The notes below the pieces were generated by a model, which saw only the letters and a program-made list of their open reading frames with translations, was not told where the DNA came from and did no database searches. From Cladochytrium replicatum (Eukaryota > Chytridiomycota > Chytridiomycetes > Cladochytriales > Cladochytriaceae): DNA of 64,000 nt. Made by a program: the position numbers and the translations under genes. Positions 62,786-64,000 of the stretch are shown here, in pieces. The DNA lies in contig JAHLKD010000036.1 in NCBI GenBank assembly GCA_025526935.1, positions 62,001-126,000 on the forward strand. Reading direction: 5' to 3'. How positions within the stretch are numbered: position 1 is the stretch's first letter; every line of letters starts with the position of its first letter.

Positions 62786-64000
62786 TCATATTCTGAAATC
62801 TTGGATCAGCTTTAAGGCTCCAATCAACCATCCGATATATGTCAGATTGCTCAATCGGTCATCATTCGTTGATTGTGTTGCCGGGTTGATCTCGAGTCCC
62901 ACTTCCACGTTTGGGAAGGAAATGCTTGATGAGGAATGATTCCAGGTTGTCGGGACTAAACACATCCATTTTTGCCAAGAGCGTTTTGCGCATAAAGCCG
63001 CCCTCTTTGGATATATGACAGGAAGAGCTGCCAAAGGGCGATGCCCAGTTTTGCCATGGTGTTCCATTCTGTCTTGCTCTAGGATCGTGAGCCATGGATG
63101 GAGCCAGCCGTGGACTATTTCCTGGCGGCGTCGGGGATCCCAATCGTCCAGCGTCCCCGAAATCTTTGGCAAGATTAATTATCCAATAGCCAGAGTAGTA
63201 GGAGACTATCAGAAGAAGGTTTCAATCAAAGTGATTCCTGTCGCTTTTTCGACTTTTAATTCTCTGCAACTAAAACTTGCGGCGGTCGGCGGTCGATGCC
63301 GATGAAGAAACTGCCTTCATTTTCACCCGCTTGTTCAATCGCTCGCTCGATGGGTTTCGGGGGACCCTCATGGCTGAACATTTTCTGAATCGTGGCCCAC
63401 TCACTTGATTGCTTGTCGGATCGTCACCATCCAAATGGTATGCATCACGCTTTCAAACACGGTCATGACCACCTCCCCTGCACCGGTTTTAGTTCGCCTG
63501 CGTTTCGATAACCAAGAGCTTCTTTATGCTGTTCAAACCAGGATGTGTAAACGTTGGGTTCAGAAGCGGATCCCACTGAGCGAGCAATCACTTCCACATA
63601 CATGGGGTAATGTTCTTCCCGCAGCGTGTCGAATATGTTTTGAAATGGACCAACAACGTCGGCGCCGAATCCTCCGAACCGAACGCCATCGATGCGTTCC
63701 CATTTTCAGCGCGCCTGGCTTTCTTTCGCGACAACAGTGGGAGATATAGACCACAACACATTTGCTGCAATGTCTTCGCACTCCTTTGAACTCTCCAGCA
63801 CAGCTTCGAGTCTTTTCACGACGTCTCTGCTCGACTCGTACCGCTCACGCAGTGTGTTTTCGTCTTGCTCCGTCTGATTCATCAAAAGCTCCTTCTCTTT
63901 GACTTTCTTGTACCTCGACGTCCGGTCCTCCTTTGCCATTTCACAGAGGAAATCAGATGTTGTGCCGGAACTCTGGGATCCGTTGGTTGCGAATGATCGA
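62786..64000 (-). pseudogene. TFIP11: TFIP11 / Ntr1-like spliceosome disassembly factor, partial and decayed
   Basis: On the minus strand, entering from the right edge: a coiled region (RYESSRDVVKRLEAVLESSK), IFDTLREEHYPMY, WDPLLNPTFTHPG in another frame (family WDPLxDP), MTVFESVMHTIWMVTIRQAI (family WEVWMPxVR), LPKISGTLDDWDPRRR, IVHGWLHPWLTILEQDR (family IHSWIHPWLPLM), KMDVFSPDNLESFLIKHFLP (family [20 protein letters not shown]) and LEINPATQ (family LVINPHQQ). The order and the HxWLHPWL motif make the identification good. The blocks lie in several frames separated by stops, with too little sequence between them for introns. TFIP11 with DHX15 releases the spliced intron lariat. The gene continues beyond the window, so an intact copy elsewhere cannot be judged from here. 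Confidence 0.7.

Overview
The window looks like nuclear DNA of an early-diverging, chytrid-like fungus. Genes are split by many short GT-AG introns (mostly about 45-100 bp) and are packed tightly on both strands. The gene set mixes general eukaryotic housekeeping genes with genes typical of flagellated opisthokonts: an IFT122 relic, an NSUN7-type protein and TRPV-like channels. The lineage is inferred from gene content; no rRNA is present to confirm it.

Layout. 0-5.4 kb holds decayed host genes: a Rab geranylgeranyltransferase alpha-like gene, an IFT122 pseudogene with a large internal deletion, and a subtilase pseudogene. The subtilase relic carries a 71-bp insertion copied in reverse from the IFT122 relic. 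5.6-17.4 kb is a nest of transposons. An old 5'-truncated LINE (LINE A) was split by a 6.9-kb hAT element with a perfect 8-bp target duplication (GGTGCAAG). The hAT carries its transposase, mirrored arrays of a 97-bp repeat and a second, unrecognised 560-codon gene. A near full-length LINE (LINE B) lies beside this and abuts a tRNA-Ala-like sequence. 18.3-23.3 kb is a compact block: SRP14 and PRP4 (divergent, 52 bp apart), NDUFA8 and two small secreted cysteine-rich proteins. 23.4-28.8 kb has an intact TRPV-like channel gene and a decayed paralogue. 28.9-29.9 kb is a decayed SDE2-like gene. 30.0-36.4 kb is clathrin heavy chain, followed by an intron-bearing tRNA-Ile(UAU), a secreted protein, a hAT relic and an unidentified gene.

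40.2-52.1 kb carries a calmodulin with a degenerate C-lobe, an F-box/WD40 protein, a pseudokinase fused to a nucleotidyltransferase-like domain, the proteasomal ATPase RPT4, SmB (SNRPB) and mitochondrial uS8m (the last two divergent, 60 bp apart). 52.7-54.2 kb is a third TRPV copy, scrambled by inversion. It is followed by an NSUN7-like protein that lacks both catalytic cysteines, a Ser/Thr-rich repeat protein, ribosomal protein uL5 (RPL11), and a decayed TFIP11/Ntr1-like gene running off the right edge.

How the genes relate. Several encode parts of RNA machinery (PRP4, SmB, the SDE2 and TFIP11 relics, RPL11, uS8m, SRP14), but they look like independent neighbours rather than a cluster. The standout item is the two-gene hAT with its long mirrored repeat arrays. 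A second theme is that many normally conserved genes here are broken while others beside them are intact. This would fit loss of one copy after duplication or hybridisation, or, for IFT122, reduction of the flagellum.
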